Below are positions 47,201-57,774 of a stretch of DNA of 64,000 nucleotides, in pieces. Under the pieces are notes generated by a model, which did not search any database, was not told where the DNA came from, and saw nothing but the letters and a program-made list of their open reading frames with translations. Positions within the stretch are counted from its first letter, which is position 1; each line of letters opens with the position of its first letter. The translations under genes were made by a program, and so were the position numbers. This stretch comes from Mesostigma viride. Its lineage: Eukaryota > Streptophyta > Mesostigmatophyceae > Mesostigmatales > Mesostigmataceae. The stretch spans positions 7,501 through 71,500 of the forward strand of contig RPFO01000082.1 of the NCBI GenBank assembly GCA_009746045.1. The letters are read 5' to 3'.

Positions 47201-48128
47201 TTGCTGTCCACCGCCAAGCACCGACAGTGGTCGCCGCCATGCAGGCAGATGCTCCGCGCCGCAACAGGGATCCGACCGCCAAGCCTCGCCCTGCAAGCGG
47301 CTCTGCGGGTCGCCTACGAGCAAGCTGAGAAGGCCGACGCTAAGGAGATGGTCAAGGACCTGCGCACCTGCCAGCAGAAGAATGACGGCAAGGGGGCCCG
47401 TGGTTCTGGTACTAAGCGCCTCGGACACCCGGCCGACGGCCTCGGCCGACCCCACCGCCATGATGTACCCGGGGCACCGGCCAAGCGGCTCCGCACCTTG
47501 GCCGCGGCCCGACTGCAGAGATCTTGGGGACAGCAGTGCCGCCCCCGGCGGCCCTGGGCAGTGCTACTGGCCGCCGGGCCGCCCGCCAGGCGGCCGCCCT
47601 GGCAGCCTGGCAGCCCAGCCGGGCACCCGGCCCCGCCCGGGTCAGCGCGGGGGACTACCCAGTAGTCCCCCCGCTGACCGGCCCGCTCGGCGACCCGTCA
47701 CTGACATGCCTCCTTCCACTCCTCCCGCGAGGTCACGGAGGCGGTCCAGCGCCTGCGTTACGATGCAGCCACATACTCCAACGAGATTCCGGCATGCAGC
47801 GGTCGAGAAACTCGCCGCCGAGTTTGACTGACACTGGTGTCATGCAGCTCTTCCGGGACATCTGCAATCGATCAGATTCATGCTGCCGTCGCAACCGCGG
47901 CCCAGCGGCCTGCATGGGCAACACATTTTTCGCACGATGCTGTACAAAAACAAGGGGTCGCCGGCCGACCCCGGCACCTTACAGAGGGGTGTGCATCCAA
48001 AGTGCCCCCCTCAAGCTTCTCATGCGGCTCATCCTGAACCGCCTGCGCCCTGCCCTGGATCGACGGGCGCCCGGCCGAGGTGACCTCAGCGAGACTCAGC
48101 TCGGCTTCCGTCCAGGCCGCAACACACT
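47201..48128 (+). pseudogene. Non-LTR retrotransposon, decayed 5' part of the reverse transcriptase
   Basis: The linker region (AYEQAEKADAKEMVKDLR...VPGAPAKRLRTLAAA) is followed, after frame changes, by PLKLLMRLILNRLRPALDRR and SETQLGFRPGRNT. The latter is the N-terminal finger motif of LINE reverse transcriptases. The frame is cut at 48,128 by the TIR element and resumes at 57,775. Sequence from about 46,600 to 47,200 is probably also element but has no recognisable motif. Confidence 0.72.
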
Positions 48129-48211
48129 GAGGGGATTCATAGGTGTTTGCTCAATTTCACAAGTCTTCAAATGAGTAAAAATAAAATCTTTCAGATCTGA
48201 GGGTACCTAAA

Positions 48212-50480
48212 GCTGGACTGTTGCAGGCAGCATGTAGACCATGAAAATAGACCACCCACGAAAATTGGGCTCATTCTGAGCTCAAATGGTGACATGTGAC
48301 AGCATACATGTGCAGTTTTTCGTCATTTTCCCCCTTTTCTTACATGAAACAAATATAAATAGTGGACAAATGAACTCATTTCAGGCTGGACTGTTGCAGG
48401 CAGCATGTAGACCATGAAAATAGACCACCCACAAAAATTGGGCTCATTCTGAGCTCAAATGGTGACATGTGACAGCATACATGTGCAGTTTTTCGTCATT
48501 TTCCCCCTTTTCTTACATGCAACAAATATGAATAGTGGACAAATGAACTCATATCAGGCTGGATTCTTGCAGGCAGCATGTAGACCATGAAAATAGACCA
48601 CCCACAAAAATTGGGCTCATTCTGAGCTCAAATGGTGACATGTGACAGCATACATGTGCAGTTTTTCGTCATTTTCCCCCTTTTCTTACATGCAACAAAT
48701 ATGAATAGTGGACAAACGAACTCATTTCAGGCTGGATTCTTGCAGGCAGCATTTATACCATGAAAATAGACCACCCACGAAAATTGGGCTCATTCTGAGC
48801 TCAAATGGTGACATGTGACAGCATACATGTGCAGTTTTTCGTCATTTTCCCCCTTTTCTTACATGAAACAAACATGAATAGTGAACAAATGAACTCATAT
48901 CAGGCTGGATTCTTGCAGGCAGCATTTATACCATGAAAATAGACCACCCACGAAAATTGGGCTCATTCTGAGCTCAAATGGTGACATGTGACAGCATACA
49001 TGTGCAGTTTTTCGTCATTTTCCCCCTTTTCTTACATGAAACAAATATGAACAGTGAACAAATGAACTCATATCAGGCTGGATTCTTGCAGGCAGCATCT
49101 AGACCATGAAAATAGACCACCCACAAAAATTGGGCTCATTCTGAGCTCAAATGGTGACATTTGACCGCATACATGTGCAGTTTTTCGTCATTTTCCCCCT
49201 TTTCTTACATGAAACAAATATGAATAGTGAACAAATGAACTCATATCATGCTGGATTCTTGCAGGCAGCATTTATACCATGAAAATAGACCACCCACGAA
49301 AATTGGGCTCATTCTGAGCTCAAATGGTGACATGTGACAGCATACATGTGCAGTTTTTCGTCATTTTCCCCCTTTTCTTACATGAAACAAATATGAACAG
49401 TGAACAAATGAACTCATATCAGGCTGGGTTCTTGCAGGCAGCATCTAGACCATGAAAATAGACCACCCACAAAAATTGGGCTCATTCTGAGCTCAAATGG
49501 TGACATTTGACCGCATACATGTGCAGTTTTTCGTCATTTTCCCCCTTTTCTTACATGAAACAAATATGAATAGTGAACAAATGAACTCATATCAGGCTGG
49601 ATTCTTGCAGGCAGCATTTATACCATGAAAATAGACCACCCACAAAAATTGGGCTCATTCTGAGCTCAAATGGTGACATGTGACAGCATACATGTGCAGT
49701 TTTTCGTCATTTTCCCCCTTTTCTTACATGAAACAAATATGAACAGTGGACAAATGAACTCGTATCAGGCTGGGTTCTTGCAGGCAGCATCTAGACCATG
49801 AAAATAGACCACCCACAAAAATTGGGCTCATTCTGAGCTCAAATGGTGACATGTGACAGCATACATGTGCAGTTTTTCGTCATTTTCCCCCTTTTCTTAC
49901 ATGAAACAAATATGAACAGAGGACAAATGAACTCGTATCAGGCTGGAAACTTGCAGGCAGCATCTAGACCATGAAAATAGACCACCCACAAAAATTGGGC
50001 TCATTCTGAGCTCAAATGGTGACATGTGACAGCATACATGTGCAGTTTTTCGTCATTTTCCCCCTTTTCTTACATGAAACAAATATGAACAGTGAACAAA
50101 TGAACTCATATCAGGCTGGGTTCTTGCAGGCAGCATCTAGACCATGAAAATAGACCACCCACAAAAATTGGGCTCATTCTGAGCTCAAATGGTGACATGT
50201 GACCGCATACATGTGCAGTTTTTCGTCATTTTCCCCCTTTTCTTACATGAAACAAATATGAATAGTGAACAAATGAACTCATATCAGGCTGGATTCTTGC
50301 AGGCAGCATCTAGACCATGAAAATAGACCACCCACAAAAATTGGGCTCATTCTGAGCTCAAATGGTGACATTTGACCGCATACATGTGCAGTTTTTCGTC
50401 ATTTTCCCCCTTTTCTTACATGAAACAAATATGAACAGTGAACAAATGAACTCATTTCAGGCTGGATTCTTGCAGGCAGC
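48212..50480 (+). repeat. 173-bp satellite array, left arm, about 13 copies
   Basis: Units start near GCTGGATTCTTGCAGGCAGC at 173-bp spacing (48,212; 48,385; 48,558; and on). They contain GAGCTCAAATGGTGACATGT and CAGTTTTTCGTCATTTTCCC. Units differ at few sites, for example CATGTAGACC, CATCTAGACC or CATTTATACC. Confidence 0.97.
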
Positions 50481-50784
50481 TCGGTTCTAAAACTGGTTAC
50501 GATTTGTAGTTAATTACGAGTAAAACTGGTAACTAGAAATAGGTACCAGTACCATCCAAATTAATTAAGCATGGATACCATTTGTAATAGTCTGAACCTT
50601 CACGACCGCCCATGGCAGCTCTCGCGAGCGATTATTCTAGCTCCGCAAAATTATTGCAATCAGCCAATTTGATCGAATTCACCATCGTCTCGCTCGGGGT
50701 TGGCACGCCTCTCCCAATGATGCCTCTCCTGCCTCTTTTGTGGCTCGATCTTCCACCGACTCAGCGCGGCGTATGAAAGTTCCA

Positions 50785-51440
50785 TTCATGCAGAATTCAT
50801 TCACCGACCCCCAACACTGACCGTACAGCCAGAACATACGAAAAGGTCTTGCATTCTCAATGAAAATGGGCTGTAACGGCATTCCATTGAGAATTCCATT
50901 CAGAACTCATTCACCGACCCCCAACACTGACCGTACAGCCTGAATTGGGCTGAACATGCGAAAAGGACTTGCATTCTCAATGAAAATGGGCTGTTGCGGC
51001 ATTCCATTGAGAATTCCATTGAGAACTCATTCACCGACCCCCAACACTGACCGTACAGCCTGAACTGGGCTGAACATGCGAAAAGGACTTGCATTCTCAA
51101 TGAAAATGGGCTGTTGCGGCATTCCATTGAGAATTCCATTGAGAACCCATTCACCGACCCCCAACACTGACCGTACAGCCTGAACTGGGCTGAACATGCA
51201 AAAAGGTCTTGCATTCTCAATGAAAATTGGCTGTTGCGGCATTCCATTGAGAATTCCATTGAGAACCCATTCACCGACCCCCAACACTGACCGTACAGCC
51301 TGAACTGGGCTGAACATGCGAAAAGGACTTGCATTCTCAATGAAAATGGGCTTTGCGGCATTCCATTGAGAATTCCATTGAGAACCCATGCACCGACCCC
51401 CAACACTGACCGTACAACCTGAACTGGGCTGAACATGCGA
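50785..51440. repeat. 120-bp tandem repeat, about 5.5 copies
   Basis: Contains ATTCACCGACCCCCAACACT, GACCGTACAGCCTGAACTGG and CTTGCATTCTCAATGAAAAT at 120-bp spacing, inside the central part of the TIR element. A 231-codon minus-strand frame (51,595-50,900) results because 120 is divisible by three. Confidence 0.93.
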
Positions 51441-51677
51441 GAAACGAAGGACCATCCAAAAGTGAAAAAATTCTGATTCAAACAGTCCGCGGTGTTGTCC
51501 GAGCCTCGCATGCAAATGGCATTTGAATGAACAAAGCACAGTGACCGTCGTCTTTGCGCGCGCGCGGCTGCAGGTGCGTACAGCCTGCCAAGCACTACCG
51601 GTAATTACTTTGTGCGCGCACGAACAAAACCAACGTCGCCGGCGATTGTTTACCAAAACGTGCCTGCATAATATGAT

Positions 51678-52322
51678 ATGGCAATGAGTGAAACTGAGAA
51701 CCAGAGGGCAAAACGCCTGTGTTATGCAAATACTTTAGGTGTTTGCGTGTTAGATCATGAAGATGGGGCAGATAACCAATGTCAGGGGAGATTGACGTGC
51801 AGGTGCTTTGTGTACGTCGAAAATATTGTTCATGAACGGATTTTGGCAACGGTGAAGAAATTCTGGAAGCTACGTAGATGGCATGATAGGTCAGTATGCT
51901 GTTCGGTTTTACAATTTCTTTTTCCGCCCAGTAGCTGCGGATATCGCGAGTATGGGTTATGGTACGCTTCTGGGCTAATGGGCGACCCGGGCAACAGAGG
52001 GACCTGGGCAGTTAGATGGGTCAAAGAGTCTCCATTTTTTCGTCGTGATATCGCAGTCACGCCTGGCGAAAACCACGGCGAGCGCGAGCCATATTTTACT
52101 TTTGCCGCAAGGCTGGGTGCTTCCCGGGCGTCACCGTCCTTTAATATATATTTCTTGAGCTGTTCCGCGCAGCTGGCGGCCTGGGCGCACGTCAAGAACA
52201 AGGTTCCGGATGTCATCCGCAACCGCGTCGTTCTAAATAAGCGTGTCAAGAGTATCGTAGCTTATAACTCCCGCAGACTTTATGATTCCGGTTCTTTTCG
52301 ATGCCCAACGTCGTGGTTGTGA
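51678..52322 (+). CDS. Uncharacterised protein inside the TIR element
   Basis: Uninterrupted ATG-initiated frame of 214 codons, the only non-repetitive frame of this size in the element's centre. It is rich in Cys and aromatic residues early (CYANTLGVCVLDHEDG, LTCRCFVYVEN), then FWKLRRWHDRSVCCSVLQFL and GYREYGLWYASGLMGDPGN, then a basic C-terminal third. I do not recognise a domain and see no obvious DDE or recombinase motif. Its position makes a role in moving the element possible, but that is inference. It could also be a chance frame, or one exon of a spliced gene running to about 53,000. Confidence 0.4.
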   Translation: MAMSETENQRAKRLCYANTLGVCVLDHEDGADNQCQGRLTCRCFVYVENIVHERILATVKKFWKLRRWHDRSVCCSVLQFLFPPSSCGYREYGLWYASGLMGDPGNRGTWAVRWVKESPFFRRDIAVTPGENHGEREPYFTFAARLGASRASPSFNIYFLSCSAQLAAWAHVKNKVPDVIRNRVVLNKRVKSIVAYNSRRLYDSGSFRCPTSWL

Positions 52323-53136
52323 TTACGCCTATGTCCGGGGAACTTAAAGGAAGTTTGCTGGGTAATGCTTTCTTTTCCCGTGTTGTCACTGAAAAGGTAA
52401 ACGGCCTTGTGTCGTCAAAACAGCAGCAAGCAGAAGTCACTGTGCTTAGAATTGCAATGTGGTAGTTTGATTTAACACATATACTGCCTTGTTGCTGAAA
52501 ACTTTTTCAAGGCCTGCTGGGATGTTGCCCATATGTTTCCAACGCTTTAACTCATGTCCAAGTGAGCTAGACTGGCTTGGAAACTTGAGCTTGTCATGCT
52601 TACATTGTGCTTGTATTGCTATTTGTGCCTCTTTGCAGTATCTGCTTTATATATAATTGAAGGCTTCAGCATCATTGTCGAGCACCGTGGTGGCAGCCAA
52701 GCCTCCAATAACGATCATGGACCTAACCTTGCCAAGTATTTGCTTCTTATTATTTCATTCTTTGGACTGAGCTAGCTTTGAGCTAGCTTTACACCTGCTA
52801 TTTGGCCTGCACCATGGTCCCTGGCTGCCAGTTACATTTTGTGCCCCCCCCCGGCAGGCTGCAGGGTCTAGGATAGCGAGGGTGTAACGTAGACATGTTG
52901 TGGGCACCCTGGGTGCATTTTCAGGACCAGCCTTTACTTTACCTGGCCCTGCCTTCTTTCTGGGCATATTGTTGACTTGAGTGCTTGTTGGTCACTCGCG
53001 TAGCGACCCCCCTGCATTCATAAATCGTAAACCATTATACAATGAGCATATTTCATGGATGTTAAGCATTGCTACTCTTGAACACATCATACATGAACAT
53101 GTTTCCATGCCGTACCCATGGATATGTTAAAATGTG
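52323..53136. other. Central region of the TIR element, right part
   Basis: AT-richer sequence with no supported gene. A doubled GAGCTAGCTTT lies near 52,770-52,790. Confidence 0.5.
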
Positions 53137-53261
53137 TGAGTTATTACAAATGGTATCCATGCTTAATTAATTTGGATGGTACTGGTACCTATTTCTAGTT
53201 ACCAGTTTTACTCGTAATTAACTACAAATCGTAACCAGTTTTAGAACCGAGCTGCCTGCAA

Positions 53262-54917
53262 GAATCCAGCCTGAAATGAGTTCATTTGTTCACTGTTCAT
53301 ATTTGTTTCATGTAAGAAAAGGGGGAAAATGACGAAAAACTGCACATGTATGCGGTCAAATGTCACCATTTGAGCTCAGAATGAGCCCAATTTTTGTGGG
53401 TGGTCTATTTTCATGGTCTAGATGCTGCCTGCAAGAATCCAGCCTGATATGAGTTCATTTGTTCACTATTCATATTTGTTTCATGTAAGAAAAGGGGGAA
53501 AATGACGAAAAACTGCACATGTATGCGGTCACATGTCACCATTTGAGCTCAGAATGAGCCCAATTTTTGTGGGTGGTCTATTTTCATGGTCTACATGCTG
53601 CCTGCAAGAACCCAGCCTGATATGAGTTCATTTGTTCACTGTTCATATTTGTTTCATGTAAGAAAAGGGGGAAAATGACGAAAAACTGCACATGTATGCT
53701 GTCACATGTCACCATTTGAGCTCAGAATGAGCCCAATTTTTGTGGGTGGTCTATTTTCATGGTCTAGATGCTGCCTGCAAGTTTCCAGCCTGATACGAGT
53801 TCATTTGTCCACTGTTCATATTTGTTTCATGTAAGAAAAGGGGGAAAATGACGAAAAACTGCACATGTATGCTGTCACATGTCACCATTTGAGCTCAGAA
53901 TGAGCCCAATTTTTGTGGGTGGTCTATTTTCATGGTCTAGATGCTGCCTGCAAGAACCCAGCCTGATACGAGTTCATTTGTCCACTGTTCATATTTGTTT
54001 CATGTAAGAAAAGGGGGAAAATGACGAAAAACTGCACATGTATGCTGTCACATGTCACCATTTGAGCTCAGAATGAGCCCAATTTTTGTGGGTGGTCTAT
54101 TTTCATGGTATAAATGCTGCCTGCAAGAATCCAGCCTGATATGAGTTCATTTGTTCACTATTCATATTTGTTTCATGTAAGAAAAGGGGGAAAATGACGA
54201 AAAACTGCACATGTATGCGGTCAAATGTCACCATTTGAGCTCAGAATGAGCCCAATTTTTGTGGGTGGTCTATTTTCATGGTCTAGATGCTGCCTGCAAG
54301 AACCCAGCCTGATATGAGTTCATTTGTTCACTGTTCATATTTGTTTCATGTAAGAAAAGGGGGAAAATGACGAAAAACTGCAAATGTATGCTGTCACATG
54401 TCACCATTTGAGCTCAGAATGAGCCCAATTTTTGTGGGTGGTCTATTTTCATGGTCTAGATGCTGCCTGCAAGAATCCAGCCTGATATGAGTTCATTTGT
54501 TCACTATTCATATTTGTTTCATGTAAGAAAAGGGGGAAAATGACGAAAAACTGCACATGTATGCGGTCAAATGTCACCATTTGAGCTCAGAATGAGCCCA
54601 ATTTTTGTGGGTGGTCTATTTTCATGGTCTAGATGCTGCCTGCAAGAACCCAGCCTGATACGAGTTCATTTGTCCACTGTTCATATTTGTTTCATGTAAG
54701 AAAAGGGGGAAAATGACGAAAAACTGCACATGTATGCTGTCACATGTCACCATTTGAGCTCAGAATGAGCCCAATTTTTGTGGGTGGTCTATTTTCATGG
54801 TATAAATGCTGCCTGCAAGAATCCAGCCTGATATGAGTTCATTTGTTCACTATTCATATTTGTTTCATGTAAGAAAAGGGGGAAAATGACGAAAAACTGC
54901 ACATGTATGCGGTCAAA
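53262..54917 (-). repeat. 173-bp satellite array, right arm, inner part
   Basis: Same units as the left arm in inverted orientation. Interrupted at 54,918 by the ORF1-only retroelement. Confidence 0.97.
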
Positions 54918-56905
54918 CACCTCACTGTCTCACTACAAGTTGAACGAAAATGGCTGACGGCGGTATGGCTGACGGCGGAGTTCAGATCTTTTGCGTCTGA
55001 GCCCCAAATTCGGTCAGACCACTTGCATTCGATGCGCCTTTCTAAGACGCACTTGCCAGTATAAACGGTTACGGCTGCCACGCAGTATAGACATTTAGTT
55101 ACGCACGTGACCAGCTATGACGACTCCCAAAGCAAAACGAGGGCTGGAAAAGGAGCTGGCACAGCTTCCCAGCGCCCAGCCCAACCCTCTCGCCCTCGCC
55201 ATTGTTCAGCCGACAGGCTTACCCGCCAAACCCTCGCCAAGCGCCTCGCCTGAGCCCAAGAAACCCTGCCACGATCGAAAATGGAGCGAGTTCCTCCCCG
55301 GCGACCGACGATTCTCCCTCACCGAGTGGCAAGAGTTGTCGCCGCAGGAATGCATTGAGGTTCTCCAGTTCCTCGAACAGGAGCGGAAGCTCTTCGTGCC
55401 CAGGAAGGGGGCGGCTATCGACTACAATGGAGACATGTCCTGGCTCTATGCTTTGAACGAAGTACAACAACGCCTGATTATCCTGACCAGCCAATTCCAG
55501 ATCCGCCTCGGCGACATCACCAGAACGCTCCGCACCCCAGCCCCCGCACAGCCGGCAGCGCCATCGGCTTCCTCCCTCGGCAAGGATGACATCCGCGCAG
55601 TGCTGGAGGAGCACGTGACCTGGCCGCTGGCCGAGCAGCTGACATCGCTGAACACCACGCTCAACACGGTCGAGGCCCGGGTCTCCAACGTGGAAACCAA
55701 GGTCGTCCACAAGCTACAACCCCAGTTCACGGCGCTACACACCACGGCGCAGGCTTCGGAAACGCATGCTGCACTTGTCTCTCGCCTTAACCAGGTGGAG
55801 GGCAAGTGTGGCGTGCTCCTGAAGAAGCTTGAGGCCATCACCGCCCACACCGAGGCCCTGGCCACACAGGTCCCCAAGATAGCGGAGCAGACGGCCACCA
55901 TTGCATCCCAGCCACCCCGGCAGGATGCTGGCGACCTCCCGCCGCTCTCCTACGCGGACCTGCTGCGGTCAGCGACCGCCTCCACCACCGACGCCATCGC
56001 CACAAAGCTCCAGGAGCTGGAGGACCACCGCCAGGCCCAGCAACGGGAGGTCACCGATCGCGCTCGCCGCGAGTGCCGAGTGGTGCTACGTCGCTTCCCC
56101 CAGAAGCCAGGTGAGACGTCAACCTCTCTTGCTGACGAGCTCAAGATTACCAGCTTCTTACCCTCATGGGCCTGGTAGGTGAGGTAGAACTGCGTGGGTG
56201 CCACCGCCTTCCCCACTCACGGGACAAGGCGGCCCCCCCACCAGTCCTACTCACCTTCCCCTCCCCTGAGGATAAGCAGCGGTTCCGCTCTCGTCGCAAG
56301 CGGTTGCACGACCTCACCTGGACGCTGGATGACGACCTCACCCCCGCTCAGCAACAGCAGCGACGCGACCTGTGGCCGGAATACCTCCGCCATAAGCAGG
56401 ACCCCCAGAAGCCCAAGGTGTACTGGAGGGGCGGGGACCTGATGATCAACCACAAGATGTGGACGCCCCCAGCGGGCTAGAATAGCAATAGCCCTAGCTT
56501 GTAACCATTGGATCTGATCAGAAAATTGGCGTCACTGCCGCTAAGGCAGCCATGCCTAGCTGTGCCAACACACCTAGTCACGTGCCGCCAACGCACGGTA
56601 CACAACCAGCCATAGCCTTAGCCTAGTCCTAGTACAGCCATGCTACGCCCTGGCTATGTTCAGATTACTTGCCCACGCTCCTTGCTATGATATGCTCACA
56701 TGGGTCTTATTGCACCCACAGTTTGCCGGATCGTTAGCCTGTCCTTTTCGCTAGCCGCGCCCGATTGCAGCTGTGGCATGCCTTTGGCATGAAGGAGACT
56801 GGGGGTCTCTGCCCTTTCTCCTGTAGTGCACACACAGGGATTAAAAGCACTTCGGTGCTCCGTGACTCCCCAACGGGAGCACGAGTTTAATTAATTAATT
56901 AATTA
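54918..56905 (+). mobile_element. ORF1-only LINE-like retroelement, 2.0 kb
   Basis: It is flanked by the 11-bp direct repeat ATGCGGTCAAA (54,907-54,917; 56,906-56,916), which is part of the satellite unit it interrupts. It has a 5' leader of about 200 bp, ORF1, a 3' untranslated region of about 400 bp, two terminal hairpins (AGCAC-TTCG-GTGCT at 56,846-56,859; GTGCTCC...GGAGCAC at 56,855-56,882) and a TTTAATTAATTAATTAATTA tail. There is no reverse transcriptase, so it must be moved in trans. Confidence 0.9.
55117..56480 (+). CDS. ORF1 protein of LINE type, one frameshift
   Basis: RNA-binding chaperone-type protein of non-LTR retrotransposons. The first frame (55,117-56,178, 353 codons) starts with a Pro/Lys-rich tail, then WSEFLPGDRRFSLTEWQEL. 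A long heptad-like region follows (LNTTLNTVEARVSNVETKV, LVSRLNQVEGKCGVLLKKLE), then ECRVVLRRFPQK. A frame change near 56,160 leads to MGLVGEVELRGCHRLPHSRD, VLLTFPSPEDKQRFRSRRKR and DDDLTPAQQQQRRDLWPEYL, ending at TAG 56,480. The order coiled coil, RRM-like domain, C-terminal domain matches L1 ORF1p. The frame change means this copy would not make the whole protein, unless the base is a sequencing error or recoding occurs. Confidence 0.75.
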
Positions 56906-57670
56906 ATGCGGTCAAATGTCACCATTTGAGCTCAGAATGAGCCCAATTTTTGTGGGTGGTCTATTTTCATGGTCTAGATGCTGCCTGCAAGAACCCAGCC
57001 TGATATGAGTTCATTTGTTCACTGTTCATATTTGTTTCATGTAAGAAAAGGGGGAAAATGACGAAAAACTGCACATGTATGCTGTCACATGTCACCATTT
57101 GAGCTCAGAATGAGCCCAATTTTCGTGGGTGGTCTATTTTCATGGTATAAATGCTGCCTGCAAGAATCCAGCATGATATGAGTTCATTTGTTCACTATTC
57201 ATATTTGTTTCATGTAAGAAAAGGGGGAAAATGACGAAAAACTGCACATGTACGCGGTCAAATGTCACCATTTGAGCTCAGAATGAGCCCAATTTTTGTG
57301 GGTGGTCTATTTTCATGGTCTAGATGCTGCCTGCAAGAATCCAGCCTGATATGAGTTCATTTGTTCACTGTTCATATTTGTTTCATGTAAGAAAAGGGGG
57401 AAAATGACGAAAAACTGCACATGTATGCTGTCACATGTCACCATTTGAGCTCAGAATGAGCCCAATTTTTGTGGGTGGTCTATTTTCATGGTATAAATGC
57501 TGCCTGCAAGAATCCAGCCTGATATGAGTTCATTTGTTCACTATTCATATTTGTTTCATGTAAGAAAAGGGGGAAAATGACGAAAAACTGCACATGTATG
57601 CTGTCACATACATCACCATTTGAGCTCAGAATGAGCCCAATTTTTGTGGGTGGTCTATTTTCATGGTCTG
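56906..57670 (-). repeat. 173-bp satellite array, right arm, outer part
   Basis: Continuation of the right-arm array after the retroelement, about 4.4 units, ending about 75 bp before the terminal inverted repeat. Confidence 0.97.
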
Positions 57671-57774
57671 AAGGCTGGATGACCCCTGCTTTATTGACAA
57701 ATATAAGGATTTAATCACATGTGGAAAAATTGAGTAAAATTTATGAAATTGAGCAAACACTTATGAATCCCCTC

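Larger units (their letters stand above)
48129..57774 (+). mobile_element. Terminal-inverted-repeat element with satellite-filled arms, 9.6 kb
   Basis: The ends are 31-bp inverted repeats starting GAGGGGATTCATAGGTGTTT (48,129) with one mismatch to the other end (57,744-57,774). They are flanked by a possible 3-bp duplication ACT. Inside each end is an array of about 173-bp units in opposite orientation (48,212-50,480; 53,262-57,670), followed by a 110-bp unique inverted segment (50,481-50,592 and 53,137-53,252). The arms are about 2.4 kb each without the later insertion. The central region holds 120-bp repeats and one 214-codon open frame. The element interrupts a reverse-transcriptase gene. 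No transposase family recognised; the architecture recalls foldback elements. Confidence 0.85.

Noticed and set aside
50900-51656. Minus-strand frames of 209-231 codons in the TIR element
   Set aside because: Most of the length is five copies of the 120-bp repeat, open in two frames. It could be a repeat protein, but nothing supports it.
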